Below, one piece after another: positions 61,853-64,000 of a stretch of DNA of 64,000 bases (its first letter is position 1; every line of letters begins with the position of its first letter). The position numbers and the translations under genes were made by a program. Under the pieces are notes generated by a model that had not been told where the DNA came from, ran no database searches, and saw only the letters and a program-made list of their open reading frames with translations. The DNA is from Nocardiopsis suaedae (GTDB taxonomy: Bacteria > Actinomycetota > Actinomycetes > Streptosporangiales > Streptosporangiaceae): NCBI RefSeq assembly GCF_027706745.1, contig NZ_JAQFWP010000024.1, positions 22,579 through 86,578 of the forward strand, in the 5' to 3' direction.

Positions 61853-62118
61853 CGCTGAAGCTCCCATCGTCGTCCGCGTTCCGGCGCCGTCCGGCAGGGC
61901 CCACGCCCCCGTTGCGGTGGGCCCCACCGGTGCGCCTTCACCCCTAATCACGGACTCGGGTGGCGGCTATGACGCGATTGCGGGATATTTTTTTCGGCTT
62001 TCTTTCGCGGGGCGGTCCGCGGGGAGGGGGCGCGGCGGAGGGGCCGCGCCGGACCGCCCGCCCCGCGGGCGATGCACGGAATACGCGTACGCCGGGGACC
62101 GGCGGGAGGGGCGGGTGC
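61853..62118. promoter_or_regulatory. Divergent promoter region between GGDEF-like gene and ECF fusion
   Basis: This gap has an AT-rich tract near 61980-62015 (GGGATATTTTTTTC) in otherwise very GC-rich DNA, and divergent genes. The site probably holds promoters for both. Exact boxes are not placed. Confidence 0.45.
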
Positions 62119-64000
62119 ATGGCGGACGCTCGGGGTGAGCACACCGAGTTGCTGGCCGGGGACGATGAGTTGCTCGACCGCGTGCGAGCAGGCGATACCG
62201 GCGCCTTCGGCACGCTGTGGGAGCGGCACGTCGACGCCGCGCGCGGTCTGGCGCGCCAGCTCGTCCGGGGCGAGGCCGAGGTGGACGACGCGGTCGCCGA
62301 CGCCTTCGCCCGGGTCCTGGACGTGCTGCAGCGCGGCGGCGGCCCCTCCGCGGGGTTCCGGCCGTACCTGCTCACCGCGCTGCGGCACTGCGTCTACGAC
62401 CGGGGCCGCAAGGACAAGCGCCAGGTCGTCACCGACGACATGGAGCGCTTCGACAGCGGTGAGCCCTTCGTCGACCCGGCGCTGGAGGGGCTGGAGCGGT
62501 CGCTGATCGCGCGGGCGTTCCTGTCGCTGCGCCCGGACTGGCAGTCGGTGCTCTGGTACACCGAGATCGAGGGCCTGGGCCCGGCCGAGGCCGCCGGGTA
62601 CCTGGGCAAGGACCCGGGCAGCGTGGCCGCCATGGCCTACCGGGCCCGCGAGGGGCTGCGCCGCGCCTACCTCCAGATGCACCTGGCGGGCGGCGCACCG
62701 GCGGAGAGCTGCCGCCCGGCCCTGGAGCTGCTCGGCGGCTACGTGCGCGGCGGGCTGGCCAAGCGGGACACCGCGGTGGTCGAGCGCCACCTGGACGACT
62801 GCGCGCAGTGCCGCGAGGTCTGCGCGGAGCTGATGGACGTCAACGTCGGGCTGCGCGGGCTGGTGCTGCCGCTCATCGCGGGCCCGGCCGCCGCCGGGTA
62901 CCTGGCGAGCCTGCCCTCCGGCGCCCTGGCGGGCGGCTGGTGGACCCGGATGTCCAAGGGGCAGCAGCAGGCCACCGCCGCCGGGACGGCCGCGACCGCC
63001 GTCGCCGCGGCGGTCGCCCTGGCCCTGGTGGGCGCCGAGGAGCCGCTGCCGCCGCCCGGGTCGCCGCCCCCGGCCGCGGCTCCGCCCGCGGAGGATCCCC
63101 CGCAGGAGGCCCCGCCCGCCGACGACCCGCCGCAGGACCCGCCGGCCGACCCGCCCGCGGACCCTCCGGCCGAGGAGGACCCGCCGCGGGACCCGGACGA
63201 GCCCGACCCCGAGGAGGAGCCCGCACCCGGCGAACCCGAACCGGACGACCCCGAGGACCCGCCGGCCCCGGAGGAGCCGGGCCGTCCCGCGTTCGCCGCC
63301 CAGGTCGACCCGGTCGGGTCGCTGGTGCCGGGCCGCCCCGGCATCGTGGTGATGAGCGTGGCCAACGAGGGCGACCCGGCCGAGGACGACGTGATCGCGG
63401 ACATCCTGCTGCCGCAGGGGGTGTCCTTCGGCGAGGGCGGCGGCCCCGGCAGCACGGTCCCGTTCGCGCCCGGCGAGGACGGGTGGAGCTGCACGCCCAG
63501 CGACCAGGGCGCACGCTGTGTGCGTTCGGGCCTGGACGCCGGGGAGAGCACCACCGAGTACCTCGATGTCGACGTGGACGGGGGCGCCCCGGCCGGGAGC
63601 CCGCCCCGGATCCGGGTGTCGTCCGGCGGCGAGAGCGTGTCGGCGGGCGGGACCTACGGCGTCGACCCGGAGGGGACGCCCGCGCGCTACGCCACCGCCG
63701 GGCGCGTGCGGGTGGAGAGCGTCGGCAACGCGCTGCTGACGTGTGAGGACCCGGAGCCGCCCGAGGACGACCACGATCACGACCATGACCACGGGCACGA
63801 CCACGACGACTGGCCCTGGTGGCCCGGCGTGGTCGGAGGCGGCCACGGGCATGGCCACGGGCATGGCCACGGGCATGGCCACGGGCACGGGCACGGCCAC
63901 GAAGGCGGCCAGGGCCACCAGGCCGCCGCGTCCCCTGCCGACGAGCGCCCGGCGCCCGTCGCCCTCGACCTCCCGGACGCCCCCGACGGCCCGGAGGGGG
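62119..64000 (+). CDS. ECF sigma factor fused to zinc anti-sigma, membrane and His-rich extracellular parts, 3' end outside window
   Basis: The ATG at 62119 opens a frame that stays open to the window end (627 codons). Residues ~15-100 are sigma region 2 (LLDRVRAGDTGAFGTLWERH), ~120-185 region 4 (WQSVLWYTEIEGLGPAEAAG), ~195-240 a ZAS zinc motif (HLDDCAQC). Hydrophobic stretches at ~248-265 and ~285-310 are probable membrane helices. Then follows a Pro/Asp/Glu linker, a beta-rich domain (~390-530) and a His/Asp tail with GHGHGHGH. ECF families fused to zinc and membrane parts are known in actinobacteria; this could be a membrane-tethered, self-regulated sigma factor. Confidence 0.82.
   Translation, partial: MADARGEHTELLAGDDELLDRVRAGDTGAFGTLWERHVDAARGLARQLVRGEAEVDDAVADAFARVLDVLQRGGGPSAGFRPYLLTALRHCVYDRGRKDKRQVVTDDMERFDSGEPFVDPALEGLERSLIARAFLSLRPDWQSVLWYTEIEGLGPAEAAGYLGKDPGSVAAMAYRAREGLRRAYLQMHLAGGAPAESCRPALELLGGYVRGGLAKRDTAVVERHLDDCAQCREVCAELMDVNVGLRGLVLPLIAGPAAAGYLASLPSGALAGGWWTRMSKGQQQATAAGTAATAVAAAVALALVGAEEPLPPPGSPPPAAAPPAEDPPQEAPPADDPPQDPPADPPADPPAEEDPPRDPDEPDPEEEPAPGEPEPDDPEDPPAPEEPGRPAFAAQVDPVGSLVPGRPGIVVMSVANEGDPAEDDVIADILLPQGVSFGEGGGPGSTVPFAPGEDGWSCTPSDQGARCVRSGLDAGESTTEYLDVDVDGGAPAGSPPRIRVSSGGESVSAGGTYGVDPEGTPARYATAGRVRVESVGNALLTCEDPEPPEDDHDHDHDHGHDHDDWPWWPGVVGGGHGHGHGHGHGHGHGHGHGHEGGQGHQAAASPADERPAPVALDLPDAPDGPEG
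63720..63905 (+). repeat. Low-complexity His/Asp repeat, 12-bp tandem units
   Basis: Within the ECF fusion gene the DNA repeats GGCCACGGGCAT about four times near 63840-63880, with related GAC/CAC repeats before it. It encodes HDHDHGHDHDD and GHGHGHGH. Such repeats can bind metal ions and vary in number by slippage. Confidence 0.85.

Overview
The window is high-GC actinobacterial DNA. Its chromosomal genes (SigE-family sigma factor, DUF3151, CutA, PurC-PurB-PurD-PurA, class II aldolase, PyrE, a MurA paralogue, an HMP-fold/GGDEF-like regulator) and the lack of outer-membrane genes suggest Nocardiopsaceae (Nocardiopsis or a near relative). That placement is an inference from gene content and base composition.

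Layout. Positions 1-1417 hold the end of a TPR-type gene and a terminator. Positions 1418-40941 are an apparently complete siphovirus-type prophage of about 39.5 kb, inserted in a tRNA-Ser(GCT) gene and flanked by a perfect 70-bp direct repeat (1418-1487 and 40872-40941). The right copy belongs to the reconstituted tRNA; the left copy contains a displaced 3' half. Inside the prophage, 1.5-9.6 kb is cargo: a DUF2637 membrane protein, a WhiJ-like regulator with its DUF397 partner, a five-gene unknown operon, a hydroxymethylbilane synthase homologue, and an IS110-family element with a structured leader that may encode a bridge RNA. Positions 9.7-28.8 kb carry the late genes on the minus strand, transcribed from right to left: HNH, TerS, TerL, portal, MuF-like, scaffold, capsid, connectors, tail tube, frameshifted tail chaperones, tape measure, a giant tail protein, endolysin, holin. 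A plus-strand PH-domain gene at 28.9 kb looks like a moron. Positions 29.6-37.8 kb are the early/replication region: HTH proteins, Bro-N and DinD-like proteins, primase-polymerase, RecA-like ATPase and many tiny coupled ORFs. A divergent control region (37.8-38.3 kb), the repressor and a tyrosine integrase finish the prophage.

Right flank (40.9-64 kb). The chromosome resumes with a SigE-family sigma factor, a Cys-rich/MauE-like gene pair, a lipoprotein, a HisC/Pat aminotransferase and a winged-helix regulator. A MurA paralogue and the minus-strand purine genes purC, purB, purD and purA follow, with DUF3151, fba and pyrE upstream. From 58.9 to 61.1 kb there is a 2.2-kb stretch without convincing genes, built of dispersed ~146-bp repeats and strong palindromes. 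The window ends in a degenerate GGDEF-like gene and a divergent, unfinished ORF that fuses an ECF sigma factor, a zinc anti-sigma domain, membrane segments and an extracellular His-rich tail.

The late genes assemble a cos- or pac-type HK97-fold siphovirus and the early genes replicate it. The repressor/excisionase region and the integrase control lysogeny. The left cargo and the PH-domain gene are candidates for genes expressed from the silent prophage.
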